From contig JAFCEM010000028.1 of the NCBI GenBank assembly GCA_017609145.1, positions 1-13,063 of the forward strand: a DNA stretch of 13,063 nt. Direction: 5' to 3'. Source of the DNA: Candidatus Aenigmatarchaeota archaeon (GTDB taxonomy: Archaea; Aenigmatarchaeota; Aenigmatarchaeia; QMZP01). The notes below the pieces were generated by a model. That model did no database searches and had not been told where the DNA came from. It saw only the letters and a list, made by a program, of their open reading frames with translations. The position numbers and the translations under genes were made by a program. Position 1 is the stretch's first letter; each line of letters begins with the position of its first letter. Shown piece by piece: positions 1-6,100 of this stretch.

Positions 1-429
1 AATTACACGAATAAAGCATTTGCCCTTCAGTCAGGCATAGTCGGGTTCGCAGAACTCGCATACAATTACACGAATAAGGCGTTTGACCTTCAGGACGGGA
101 TAGACATCTATGCAGCCATGCTCAACTCATCAGGCAATGCAGGACTTGATTCAACGCTTTATGTCACAGGCGGTAATGTTGGCATAGGAACAGCGAATCC
201 ATCAGCATTATTGGATGTAAACGGAAAAATAAGAACAACTGCATACACCGGAGTACCGACAACAGGAAGGGGTATGGAATTTGGATTTGTTAATTCATCA
301 GGAATAGGATATATTCTGGCATACGACAGAGATATCTCCAGCTATCTTAATTTAAGTTTTGGGGGACGGATAGTCCAGGAACTCCTTTGCATGTTAAATC
401 ATCAGCTCAAACTAAAGATGGGGGCATAA
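1..429 (+). CDS. Tail-fibre-like repeat surface protein, N-terminal part (5' partial, frameshifted)
   Basis: The reading frame is open from base 1, so the true start lies outside the window. It contains two copies of an NYTNKAF segment (near codons 1-7 and 22-28) and one VGIGTANPSALLDV unit. Such units are typical of phage tail-fibre-like and endosialidase-chaperone-associated surface proteins. After the SSYLNLSFGG segment (codons about 111-120) the frame loses all similarity to the repeat pattern and ends at 429. From about 363 the pattern resumes in another frame (GTDSPGTPLHV), so this ORF and the next one are very probably one protein split at the G5 run at 361-365. The last 20 or so residues here are out-of-frame translation. 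Function is inferred only: a secreted fibrous adhesin or receptor-binding surface protein. Confidence 0.7.
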   Translation, partial: NYTNKAFALQSGIVGFAELAYNYTNKAFDLQDGIDIYAAMLNSSGNAGLDSTLYVTGGNVGIGTANPSALLDVNGKIRTTAYTGVPTTGRGMEFGFVNSSGIGYILAYDRDISSYLNLSFGGRIVQELLCMLNHQLKLKMGA

Positions 430-1145
430 GGCTGGAAGATTATGGTGAAACAACAGCATGGGATTTCTTCATGGATACTAACAATCAGTTAAATATACAA
501 TATGATAGTGGTGCAAGCCCTACTTTAACAATAGCCAACGGAAAGGTCGGCATCGGGACAACGAGTCCTGGGGCGAAGTTGGAATTATACGGAACAGATA
601 GATTTAGCTTCTTTGTAAATGGAACAAAAACATCAGGCGGAGCATTATTTGATTTTACTGTAAGCGAAAGAGATGATACTTGGATTACTTCAGGAAGGGC
701 GAAAGCTTGGAATTGGTGTGCTAGATATGATGGATATTTCAGTGGTGATACTTCTGGTTTAACTTATGAACTTTATGGAACAAAGAAAGGAGGAGGTTAC
801 TATGCCCCTATTGTAATTCAATCAGATGGTGATGTAATTTTAGCTTCTCCCAAGTCTGCAACTTCTGGCAACGTCGGCATCGGCACGACGAGCCCAGGGG
901 CAAAACTTAACATTTACGGTGGTGAATTACTCATTAACAATATTGGTTCTGCAGAAAAAGGAATTATTTTTACGGAAGGCACAGGAACAGATAAAAACTT
1001 TGCAATTCTTTACGATGGAACAGGCAGTGGTGGAGATAACCGTCTTGACATTGAAACAGATTTGGGTGGTGGAACAGTTATGTCTCTAAAAGGAAACGGC
1101 AACGTCGGCATCGGGACGACGAATCCGGGGGCGATGTTGGATGTT
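169..1145 (+). repeat. Five dispersed VGIGT-type protein repeats
   Basis: Five copies of a unit with consensus G-N-V-G-I-G-T-T-x-P-G-A-x-L-x-V lie at 169-219, 363-395 (N-terminal half of the unit altered), 537-587, 864-914 and 1095-1145. Spacing is irregular, about 175 to 330 nt. The last three are closely similar at the DNA level as well (each with the core gtcggcatcgg), consistent with recent duplication or recombination between units. The first two are more diverged. The second unit lies immediately after the frame change and is what shows that the frame change splits one gene. Confidence 0.75.
361..365 (+). other. Frameshift site in a G5 run
   Basis: Upstream of this run the fibre-like protein reads in the frame of base 1. 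Downstream it reads in the frame of base 3. The downstream frame has a stop at 348-350 and the upstream frame has one at 427-429, so the switch must fall between them. Adding one G to the run gives a smooth join (SFGG then TDSPGTPLHV). The cause may be a real mutation, phase variation, slippage or a base-calling error. Confidence 0.65.
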
Positions 1146-2018
1146 GCGGGTACGGGGCAGTTCAATGCCATAAACATGGACGGGAACATTGATTTGGATG
1201 GGTATGATATTGTTGATGCCGACCAGGTATATATTGATGACCTTTATGACTATGGTACTGGAACCATGATAGAGGTGCATGACGACTTTGACATGAATGA
1301 CGAGAATATTTACGATGCCAACACAATCCAGTGCAACACACTGGAAGACCCCGAAGACTCAACCCTTGCGGTAAGTGATAGTTTAGAGGTGACTGGTAGT
1401 ATATCTGCGAAGAGTGGTAGTTATAAAATATATGAAGGAACAAACCTTAGAGGCTATATTACTGGCGGATGGGATAGTTCTTATAATGAACTTATAGTTT
1501 TTAAGAATGCTGCTGGAAATAAGAATTTTTATTTTACGCAAATAGGGCGTGGTTTTGCAGACCATGGTTGGTATACATTTTCGCCATATGTCTCAATGCA
1601 TTTTATTCCAGATAACAAGGAGAAAAAGGATTATGAAATAGGGGATGTTGTTGCAATAGATAATTGGAAAGTGATTAAAACAAACAATTCCTATGATAAA
1701 ACTGTTATAGGTGTTATTGCTACTGATGAAGGTTTTATCTCAATACCAAAAGAACTAAAAGAAGAATTAAAAAATAACAAATCTCTAGATGATTTTGATG
1801 TTGTACCTGTTGCTTACCTTGGTGACATAAAAGTAAAGGTGTGCAATGAAAATGGTCCAATAAAAAGCGGCGACCTTTTGGTCTCAAGTTCAATATCCGG
1901 GGTGGCAATGAAAGGCACACCAGAAAGCTTTGAAGAGTATGCTGCTGTTATTGGCAAGGCTCGGGAAGACTTTAATGGTGTGTCCGGAGAGATTATGGTT
2001 GCTGTGGGAGTCAAATAA
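387..2018 (+). CDS. Tail-fibre-like repeat surface protein, C-terminal part
   Basis: This continues the preceding fragment in a different frame. The first in-frame start-like codon is a TTG at 387, but homologous-looking sequence already begins at 363, so that TTG is unlikely to be a real start. It carries further VGIGTT(S/N)PGA units at 537-587, 864-914 and 1095-1145, separated by beta-rich stretches. A region rich in Asp and Tyr follows at 1170-1330. The C-terminal 150 residues (GDVVAIDNW, VIGVIATDEGF, GPIKSGDLLVSSS, AAVIGKAREDF) resemble the C-terminal domain seen on many bacterial and archaeal fibre proteins and on phage neck appendages, some of which are self-cleaving. I could not confirm a catalytic site. 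There is no C-terminal membrane anchor. The stretch from about 1400 to 1850 is visibly more AT-rich than the repeat units, suggesting a mosaic gene. A membrane-anchored surface protein follows 29 nt downstream. Confidence 0.75.
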   Translation: MHVKSSAQTKDGGIRLEDYGETTAWDFFMDTNNQLNIQYDSGASPTLTIANGKVGIGTTSPGAKLELYGTDRFSFFVNGTKTSGGALFDFTVSERDDTWITSGRAKAWNWCARYDGYFSGDTSGLTYELYGTKKGGGYYAPIVIQSDGDVILASPKSATSGNVGIGTTSPGAKLNIYGGELLINNIGSAEKGIIFTEGTGTDKNFAILYDGTGSGGDNRLDIETDLGGGTVMSLKGNGNVGIGTTNPGAMLDVAGTGQFNAINMDGNIDLDGYDIVDADQVYIDDLYDYGTGTMIEVHDDFDMNDENIYDANTIQCNTLEDPEDSTLAVSDSLEVTGSISAKSGSYKIYEGTNLRGYITGGWDSSYNELIVFKNAAGNKNFYFTQIGRGFADHGWYTFSPYVSMHFIPDNKEKKDYEIGDVVAIDNWKVIKTNNSYDKTVIGVIATDEGFISIPKELKEELKNNKSLDDFDVVPVAYLGDIKVKVCNENGPIKSGDLLVSSSISGVAMKGTPESFEEYAAVIGKAREDFNGVSGEIMVAVGVK

Positions 2019-2047
2019 TCGTGAAGATTTGAGTAAGTTCATTGTTT

Positions 2048-3664
2048 ATGCACTATAAAAACCAAATATTCGTATTGCTGGCAGGTATCTGTTTGCTTTT
2101 TCTCTCAGCCATACCGCTTTGTTCCGCGTGGGCGGGCAACAGCACAAATTACAACATTATAATCTCCAATGCTGATTATGCCGCCTATGACGGGCACAGT
2201 GCAAACTACAACATAGACTTCTCGCTTGCTGGCCAGTATGTTGGATGGAATGATAGCAAGAACTACAACACAACTTATGGGTTCTACGGCGCAGTGAATT
2301 ATACAGGCTACTCTGTCGGCGGGCCATTTGATATTTCAATAGATGCTCCCACATCTGTTACGGCATCAACTACTACAACTGCAACAGTACAGCTCACCAA
2401 CCAGAATCCGGACTTCGGAGAGGATTCCTATCTTGAGTACTGGATTGAGGACATGTCAGGAAATACCAAAAGTTCTGGTAGCAAGACAGTCTATGTTGGC
2501 TCGCTTTCAACTGTGCAAACCACAGTTTCGCTGACAGCACCCGGCTCGGCAGGCGTTTATGTATACTATGCAAGGGTCACATGGAGCACAATTTATACCG
2601 CAATGGCTTCTGAAAGCTTCACAGTAACAGCCGCACCCGGAGGCGGGGAGGAAGAGCCTGGTGGAGGCGGAGGCAAAGTACCCGTGCTAAGGATAACGCA
2701 ATACCCCACCAATATGACAGTAAAGCAGGGTGATTTCAGGGATGTTGTTATAGAAATCAGCAACATCGGCACGGCAACAGCAAAAAACACGGTCCTGCTT
2801 ATCCAGAACATAAGCCAGTACTGGTTTTCTATTGAACCGCAGAGCATAGACATAGAAGCCAATGAAAACGAAAGTTTTGCAGTAAGATTCAACATTCCTT
2901 CTGATGCGAAAACAGGTGCTTATGATTTTATTATAAAAGCCATGTCCGGTTCTGTAAAACGCGAGGTGGAAAGCACGCTTAATGTCATCACAACCATACC
3001 CGATGAGGTAGTTATAACTGACATACGCGCATTCATGGCCGAACAGAACCTTCAGGCCAACAAGACAGGAAAGGTTCAGGTTGTTGTCCGGAACAACGGG
3101 CAGGAGAACACAAACATAACAGTCCAGCTTACTGTGCCTGATGCATGGGAAACAGGCAGCACTATAATAACTAAAACCGTGCCTGCCGATGAAGATGCCA
3201 TCTTTGAATTTACAGTCGTTCCGGACAGAGAAGGCACATTTGAGCTCATACTTTCCATTTCGTACGGCAGCGAAGAAAAAACCAGGATGGTAGCTGTTGT
3301 TGTTGAGTCCGGGAGCGCAGCCGAAGATACAAGGGAACAGGAAAGTTTCTGGAGTATATTGGCTGTGATAATCATAATAGCAGCAATAATACTGCTTCTT
3401 GCAGTATATCTTTTCCTGAAGAGTATACATGGGAAGAAGCAGCCCCCTGCACAAAAGTTCGCACGCAAAGAGTCTGGACCGCTGTTTGTCAGGCATACGG
3501 ATGTCCGCAGGTTTGAACCACCCACTAAGAGCAAGCCTGAACCACCCCGTGAAAGCAGGGCTGAGATAGAATATCCAGGCAGCAGGGGTACGATCAATGA
3601 TTTGTCAGTATCACCATCAATACTTGACAAGCTCCTGCGCAGGCTGAAGAAAAAGAAAAAATAA
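2048..3664 (+). CDS. Membrane-anchored surface protein with CARDB/NEW3-like domains
   Basis: About 538 residues. I chose the ATG at 2048 over the TTG two codons upstream; no clear ribosome binding site separates them. A Sec-type signal peptide (about residues 1-28, ending LCSAWA) is followed by three short repeats around NYN (STNYNI, SANYNI, SKNYNT) that are common in archaeal surface proteins. Next come three beta-sandwich-like segments of the CARDB or NEW3 type (about 80-180, 210-310 and 320-420), with a Gly/Glu-rich linker (GGGEEEPGGGGG) between the first two. A single membrane helix follows (about 435-457), then an 81-residue basic tail, presumably cytoplasmic, ending LLRRLKKKKK. Many NxS/T sequons suggest N-glycosylation. 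It starts 29 nt after the fibre-like gene, so the two probably form an operon. The role is unknown: an anchor, adhesin or S-layer-associated protein is plausible. Confidence 0.85.
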   Translation: MHYKNQIFVLLAGICLLFLSAIPLCSAWAGNSTNYNIIISNADYAAYDGHSANYNIDFSLAGQYVGWNDSKNYNTTYGFYGAVNYTGYSVGGPFDISIDAPTSVTASTTTTATVQLTNQNPDFGEDSYLEYWIEDMSGNTKSSGSKTVYVGSLSTVQTTVSLTAPGSAGVYVYYARVTWSTIYTAMASESFTVTAAPGGGEEEPGGGGGKVPVLRITQYPTNMTVKQGDFRDVVIEISNIGTATAKNTVLLIQNISQYWFSIEPQSIDIEANENESFAVRFNIPSDAKTGAYDFIIKAMSGSVKREVESTLNVITTIPDEVVITDIRAFMAEQNLQANKTGKVQVVVRNNGQENTNITVQLTVPDAWETGSTIITKTVPADEDAIFEFTVVPDREGTFELILSISYGSEEKTRMVAVVVESGSAAEDTREQESFWSILAVIIIIAAIILLLAVYLFLKSIHGKKQPPAQKFARKESGPLFVRHTDVRRFEPPTKSKPEPPRESRAEIEYPGSRGTINDLSVSPSILDKLLRRLKKKKK

Positions 3665-3708
3665 GTCCGAATGCTCATACATATAATCCGTGGGGATTGG
3701 CACGTTTA

Positions 3709-3747
3709 TGTGACTACAATAATAAAATATGTAGTCACACATTTTTT
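3709..3747 (+). terminator. Hairpin plus T-run terminator
   Basis: A perfect 10-bp inverted repeat (TGTGACTACA at 3709-3718 and TGTAGTCACA at 3730-3739, 11-nt loop) is followed by a T6 run at 3742-3747. It lies 45 nt after the stop of the CARDB-like gene. The form matches an intrinsic terminator for the plus-strand operon. It also overlaps the end of the degraded minus-strand gene. Confidence 0.6.
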
Positions 3748-3933
3748 AGTTCTTTATATTCTTTCAGTATAAGCTCTATTGTCGGCCTTATGTTACCTGG
3801 TTTTGATAATGCTCATTTTCGTGGTTCTCAAGCAGGAATTTATTATTATGTTTTGCTGTCTGGACCATACCCTGTCGCTGTGTTCAAGAATATATCTGGA
3901 CCAGAAATCAATAAAATCCAGTCTTTCCTTCTC
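3735..3933 (-). pseudogene. Remnant of a small WSRQQN-type protein
   Basis: On the minus strand, directly after the nucleotidyltransferase remnant, one frame (3933 to 3793) encodes a 46-residue segment beginning EKERLDFIDFWSRYILEH and continuing SDRVWSRQQNIIINS. This looks like a small archaeal protein of the form FIDFW...HSD..WSRQQN..INSQ, which I recognise but cannot name. The ATG that overlaps the upstream TGA (ATGA, 3935-3932) is in another frame, so the start is disconnected. A C-terminal-looking segment (IRPTIELILKEYKELKNV, stop at 3735-3737) lies in a third frame. Two or more frameshifts make this a pseudogene. The ATGA overlap indicates a former operon with the nucleotidyltransferase gene. 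Confidence 0.55.
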
Positions 3934-4216
3934 ATTTTTTCTGTAAAACCCCACCAAGCATCACCTTGTAGCTGTTCATCTTCCTTTCGTCAATATGTCC
4001 TCTGGATATATTCCTTATGTGCCTTGCGTCTTCAATATCTTTAGGTGATTTCAGGACGGATTCCTTGAATGCAATCTGCATTTCGAGCGGCAATATTTTC
4101 AGTTGCTGCCCGCCGAACCTCACAGAAATGCTTTCATTCAGGCTTATTTCATCAGCTTTGGTTTTTGAAAACTTCAGCTCAATATTTGATATTACCTTAT
4201 CCTTATATGCAAATTC
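3932..4216 (-). pseudogene. Truncated archaeal nucleotidyltransferase-like protein (C-terminal remnant)
   Basis: The minus strand is open from 4216 to the TGA at 3932 (94 codons) but has no ATG. The segments LKILPLEMQIAFKESVL and KSPKDIEDARHIRNI match the C-terminal part of small archaeal nucleotidyltransferase-fold proteins, where the motif (K/R)xxKDIEDxxHL follows the catalytic domain. The catalytic GSxxxG...DxD domain is absent. A short upstream stretch in another frame (SDIPKIRI, from about 4240) suggests one more frameshift near 4215. The remnant then stops against the tRNA terminator. A GTG at 4121-4123 could start a 63-residue peptide, but this would lack any functional domain. Together with the small protein remnant it forms a decayed operon, possibly once toxin-antitoxin-like (speculative). 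Confidence 0.6.
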
Positions 4217-4236
4217 TTATTTTAGGAATATCACTT

Positions 4237-4243
4237 AAAAAAA
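4237..4243 (-). terminator. T7 terminator of the tRNA gene
   Basis: Seven consecutive T residues on the minus strand, starting 11 nt after the tRNA discriminator base, form a typical archaeal oligo-T terminator. There is no stem-loop. Confidence 0.5.
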
Positions 4244-4253
4244 TTTACAATGA

Positions 4254-4401
4254 AGCCCCGGGAGGGGATTGAACCCTCAACCTTCTGATGTCATGCTGTC
4301 ATGCTGCCGCACTGTAGCGGCATCCAAACATCAGATACAACTTCTGCAAACCTTTCGTAAAAAGGCTTATGTCAGATGCTCTACCATTGAGCTACCGAGG
4401 C
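4254..4401 (-). tRNA. Intron-containing tRNA, Cys(GCA) or Thr(UGU)
   Basis: The cloverleaf ends are complete. The acceptor is GCCTCGG/CCGGGGC with one G-U pair, the D-arm is GCTC/GAGC with loop AATGGTA, the anticodon stem is TCTGA/TCAGA, the variable loop is AGGTT, and the T-arm is GAGGG/CCCTC with loop TTCAATC. The discriminator is U and no CCA is encoded. The two halves of the anticodon stem are separated by 83 nt. Removing a single intron always leaves A at position 33, so two introns are needed. Option 1 joins C32 with TGCAGA (4348-4343), giving the loop CUGCAGA of tRNA-Cys(GCA), with introns 4370-4349 (22 nt) and 4342-4289 (54 nt). Option 2 joins C32, TTGTA (4340-4336) and A38, giving the loop CUUGUAA of tRNA-Thr(UGU). 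U73 and the GCC acceptor start fit both. The 22-nt intron can form an 8-bp hairpin (AAGCCTTT/AAAGGTTT). A degenerate tRNA is the alternative. Confidence 0.75.
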
Positions 4402-4496
4402 TTTTTTCTCCCTATCAGTTCTTTGGGTGAACCTTAGCATTTCTGTGGAAGCCGGAAGGCTCCTGTAAGAAAGGCTCAGGAGAGCTACCGAGGCTT
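4389..4496 (-). repeat. 15-bp direct repeat of the tRNA 5' end, 93 bp apart
   Basis: The sequence gagctaccgaggctt on the plus strand occurs at 4389-4403 (the tRNA's own 5' end) and again at 4482-4496. On the minus strand the upstream copy reads GCCTCGGTAGCTC and continues into TCCTGAGCCTTTCTTAC, which resembles the tRNA's anticodon stem plus the start of its first intron (TCTGA...AGCCTTTTTAC). It therefore looks like an eroded partial tandem duplication of the tRNA 5' half, covering about 4456-4494. No T-arm follows it, so it cannot be a tRNA by itself. The rest of the spacer (4402-4455) shows no gene. Confidence 0.6.
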
Positions 4497-4510
4497 AATT
4501 TCTTTACCAG

Positions 4511-4518
4511 TTATATAG
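4511..4518 (-). promoter_or_regulatory. TATA box of the tRNA locus
   Basis: CTATATAA on the minus strand (4518-4511) lies about 20-23 nt upstream of the upstream copy of the tRNA 5' end (first base 4494), the spacing expected for an archaeal tRNA promoter. No equally good box lies about 25 nt upstream of the complete tRNA at 4401. Transcription therefore probably starts at the upstream copy and gives a leader of about 93 nt. Confidence 0.5.
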
Positions 4519-4532
4519 AAATTATTTGGTTT

Positions 4533-5087
4533 TTATTCTTTTTGTAGCTTCTCCAAAAACGCATCAACGCTTTTTCTTACCTTTTGCATACTGCCGTCAT
4601 TCTTTATGCGGTACTTCTCGAACTCATCGGTCTCAATGAGCTCTTTCATACCACGCTTGAGCTCTTCACTGTCCCTCCATTTGAACTCCTCATAGTTTTT
4701 GACCCTCTTGTAGCCCTTCATGTTCGCGAATCTCTGGTAGCGTATTTTCTCGGGCGCCTCGACAATCAGGAGTATTACATGCCCGAGTTTTGTGAGATAG
4801 CGCACCTCAAACACGTCCCTGGGCCCGTCCACACAGACCAGTTCTGCCTTTACCTTCTTTATCTTTTCTCCCGTCTTCCTCGTGGGATAATCCATCCCGT
4901 ATTTCTTTCTTATATCGCTCGCGACCATCTCAGAATTCCTGTTGTTGAATTCGAGCCCGCGCCTTTTCATCTCATCGCGTATCACATCACCAGAAAGGAA
5001 CACAGGAATGCCTTTTTCCCTTATGTATGAAGAAACAGTGGTCTTCCCGGACCCGGGCAGTCCCGTAATTATCATTATTTTTCTCAT
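4533..5087 (-). CDS. UPF0200-type P-loop nucleotide kinase
   Basis: A 184-residue P-loop NTPase. Walker A is GLPGSGKTT near the N-terminus, followed by FLSGDVIRDEMKRRGLE and a strand-loop VCVDGPRDVFEV, which replaces the VDGxR segment of the UPF0200 family. The C-terminal half (KWRDSEELKRGMKELI, then KNDGSMQKVRKSVDAFL) also fits. UPF0200 is an archaeal family related to dephospho-CoA and adenylate kinases; the substrate is not settled, so I give no symbol. I chose the ATG at 5087 over the one at 5096. The family usually begins M(K/R)KI just before the first strand, and a TATATA element centred near 5118 predicts transcription from about 5092, which would exclude the upstream ATG. Length is normal for the family. 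It is divergent from the small membrane protein gene and lies upstream of the tRNA on the same strand. Confidence 0.8.
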   Translation of the reverse strand: MRKIMIITGLPGSGKTTVSSYIREKGIPVFLSGDVIRDEMKRRGLEFNNRNSEMVASDIRKKYGMDYPTRKTGEKIKKVKAELVCVDGPRDVFEVRYLTKLGHVILLIVEAPEKIRYQRFANMKGYKRVKNYEEFKWRDSEELKRGMKELIETDEFEKYRIKNDGSMQKVRKSVDAFLEKLQKE

Positions 5088-5095
5088 TTCAATCA

Positions 5096-5122
5096 TTTAT
5101 TATTGTCAGCCCCTATATAAAA
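5096..5122. promoter_or_regulatory. Divergent promoter region with two TATA-like elements
   Basis: TTTTATATA on the minus strand (5122-5114) can serve the kinase gene, with its predicted start site near 5092. TTTATTATT on the plus strand (5096-5104), centred 24 nt before the ATG at 5124, can serve the membrane protein gene as a leaderless transcript. Neither gene has a convincing ribosome binding site. Confidence 0.45.
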
Positions 5123-5123
5123 C

Positions 5124-5513
5124 ATGATAGAACAAATTCTGGGTCAGCTTACACAGTTCTTCCAGATGGGCAACGTGCTCCTGTTCATCATATTATTCGT
5201 ATTCGTGATAATAGCCTACAAGATTTTTCAGTGCGCTGTGAAGGCAGTCATAGCGGGCGTGATAGCTGCGCTTTTCCCTGTCATAGCCTATTTCATGGGC
5301 ATACCCCTTCCTGCTATGTTTGCCGGGATGTCCTTCCTCTCCAGGATTCTCTGGTTCGGGTTCTTCGGTGTCGCTGGGTATATTGTTTATTTTTTTGCCA
5401 CACATGCGCTGAAAACAGTAAGGTTCGTGCTTTCCCCATTCAGAAGGCTTTTCAGGTCGAAACCAAAAGTAGTCAACAAATCAATCGTGGTCAAAGTCGA
5501 AGATGATGACTAG
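5124..5513 (+). CDS. Small multi-span membrane protein, unknown function
   Basis: 129 residues, not recognised as a named family. After a short amphipathic N-terminus it has a membrane helix at about 17-37 (NVLLFIILFVFVIIAYKIF), a second weakly polar hydrophobic stretch at about 39-60, and a third at about 68-92 (LSRILWFGFFGVAGYIVYFF). A basic stretch (PFRRLFRSKPK) and an acidic end (VEDDD) form a tail of about 30 residues. By the positive-inside rule this tail is probably cytoplasmic. An internal ATG at 5166 is possible but would trim residues before the first helix. It ends with two consecutive TAG codons and overlaps the convergent gene by 4 bp. Confidence 0.75.
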   Translation: MIEQILGQLTQFFQMGNVLLFIILFVFVIIAYKIFQCAVKAVIAGVIAALFPVIAYFMGIPLPAMFAGMSFLSRILWFGFFGVAGYIVYFFATHALKTVRFVLSPFRRLFRSKPKVVNKSIVVKVEDDD

Positions 5514-6100
5514 TAGCTGAACTCCTCTTTCTTTATGTTCTCTCCACGTGTCAGGTTCAATAAACAATAGAGATTTAGCTTGTCCCTTTTCCATTCTGCG
5601 ATATAGCTCTCGTCATTGTATATGATTGTCAGGTTGTAGTCTTCCGTGACAGAATGGAACTCTGCTGAACCTTCGCTGCTTTTTGATACATCAAGATACT
5701 CTATTGTCTGTGTTCCGCCATTCCTCGTCAGGTTCAGGGTAATATTAACTGAAGAATCAAGGAAGTTCCCCACCGAAACGTTTATTATCGTGCTCTTGTT
5801 GCCCTCACTGACTACCCATAATGCATTGAGTGAGATGTATCTTGTTTCCAGCATATCAGAAGTAAAGGATGTGAAATTCTTCAGCGTATCCACCGGCGCT
5901 GATTCGTTCATGCCCAGTGTGAGTGCCCGGCAGAGCTCATGCTCTATGTTTTCATATATATACTCCAGGTCCTCTGTGGTAGGGGTCTGTGCCATCACGT
6001 CTGGTTTTGGTAAGCCAGCAAAGAACATCACAGCCAGCAAAAACCCGGCTATCAGAAAAATCTGCCCTTTCATCCTGAATCTTTCACCTTTCATATTCAT
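5510..6100 (-). CDS. Prepilin-like secreted protein
   Basis: About 196 residues starting at the ATG at 6100, which overlaps the TGA of the upstream gene by one base (TGATG). This indicates translational coupling and rules out the longer upstream reading. The N-terminus has the form of an archaeal class III signal peptide: a basic leader (GERFRMKG), then QIFLIAGFLLAVMFFAG as the hydrophobic stretch, with likely cleavage after KG. The rest is an exported beta-rich domain with several N-glycosylation sequons (NES, NFT, NKS, NVS, NIT, NLT) and two cysteines. No specific pilin family is recognised. It probably acts as a minor pilin or pseudopilin together with the preceding gene. Confidence 0.7.
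   Translation of the reverse strand: MNMKGERFRMKGQIFLIAGFLLAVMFFAGLPKPDVMAQTPTTEDLEYIYENIEHELCRALTLGMNESAPVDTLKNFTSFTSDMLETRYISLNALWVVSEGNKSTIINVSVGNFLDSSVNITLNLTRNGGTQTIEYLDVSKSSEGSAEFHSVTEDYNLTIIYNDESYIAEWKRDKLNLYCLLNLTRGENIKKEEFSY

Noticed and set aside
169..1145. CRISPR-like array
   Set aside because: The repeats are in-frame protein motifs with unequal spacing and diverged DNA, not identical direct repeats with uniform spacers. No CRISPR array was seen anywhere in the window.
2687..3496. Long minus-strand ORF opposite the CARDB-like gene
   Set aside because: The translation is rich in Cys, Tyr and Phe without a domain, as expected from the complement of the plus-strand gene, which has a signal peptide and a membrane helix.
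3697..4044. Plus-strand 115-residue ORF in the 3.7-4.0 kb gap
   Set aside because: It starts inside the terminator hairpin and is the antisense of the nucleotidyltransferase and WSRQQN remnants, whose minus-strand sequences make protein sense.
4254..4401. Reading the tRNA as a single-intron tRNA-Ser(UGA)
   Set aside because: A single excision gives the loop CATGACA with UGA at 34-36. Position 33 would then be A, and the tRNA lacks the long variable arm required for tRNA-Ser.
4456..4494. A separate split-tRNA 5' half
   Set aside because: The acceptor and D-stem bases are present, but the D-loop lacks GG, there is no proper anticodon stem, and no matching 3' half is visible. A degenerate duplicate explains it better.
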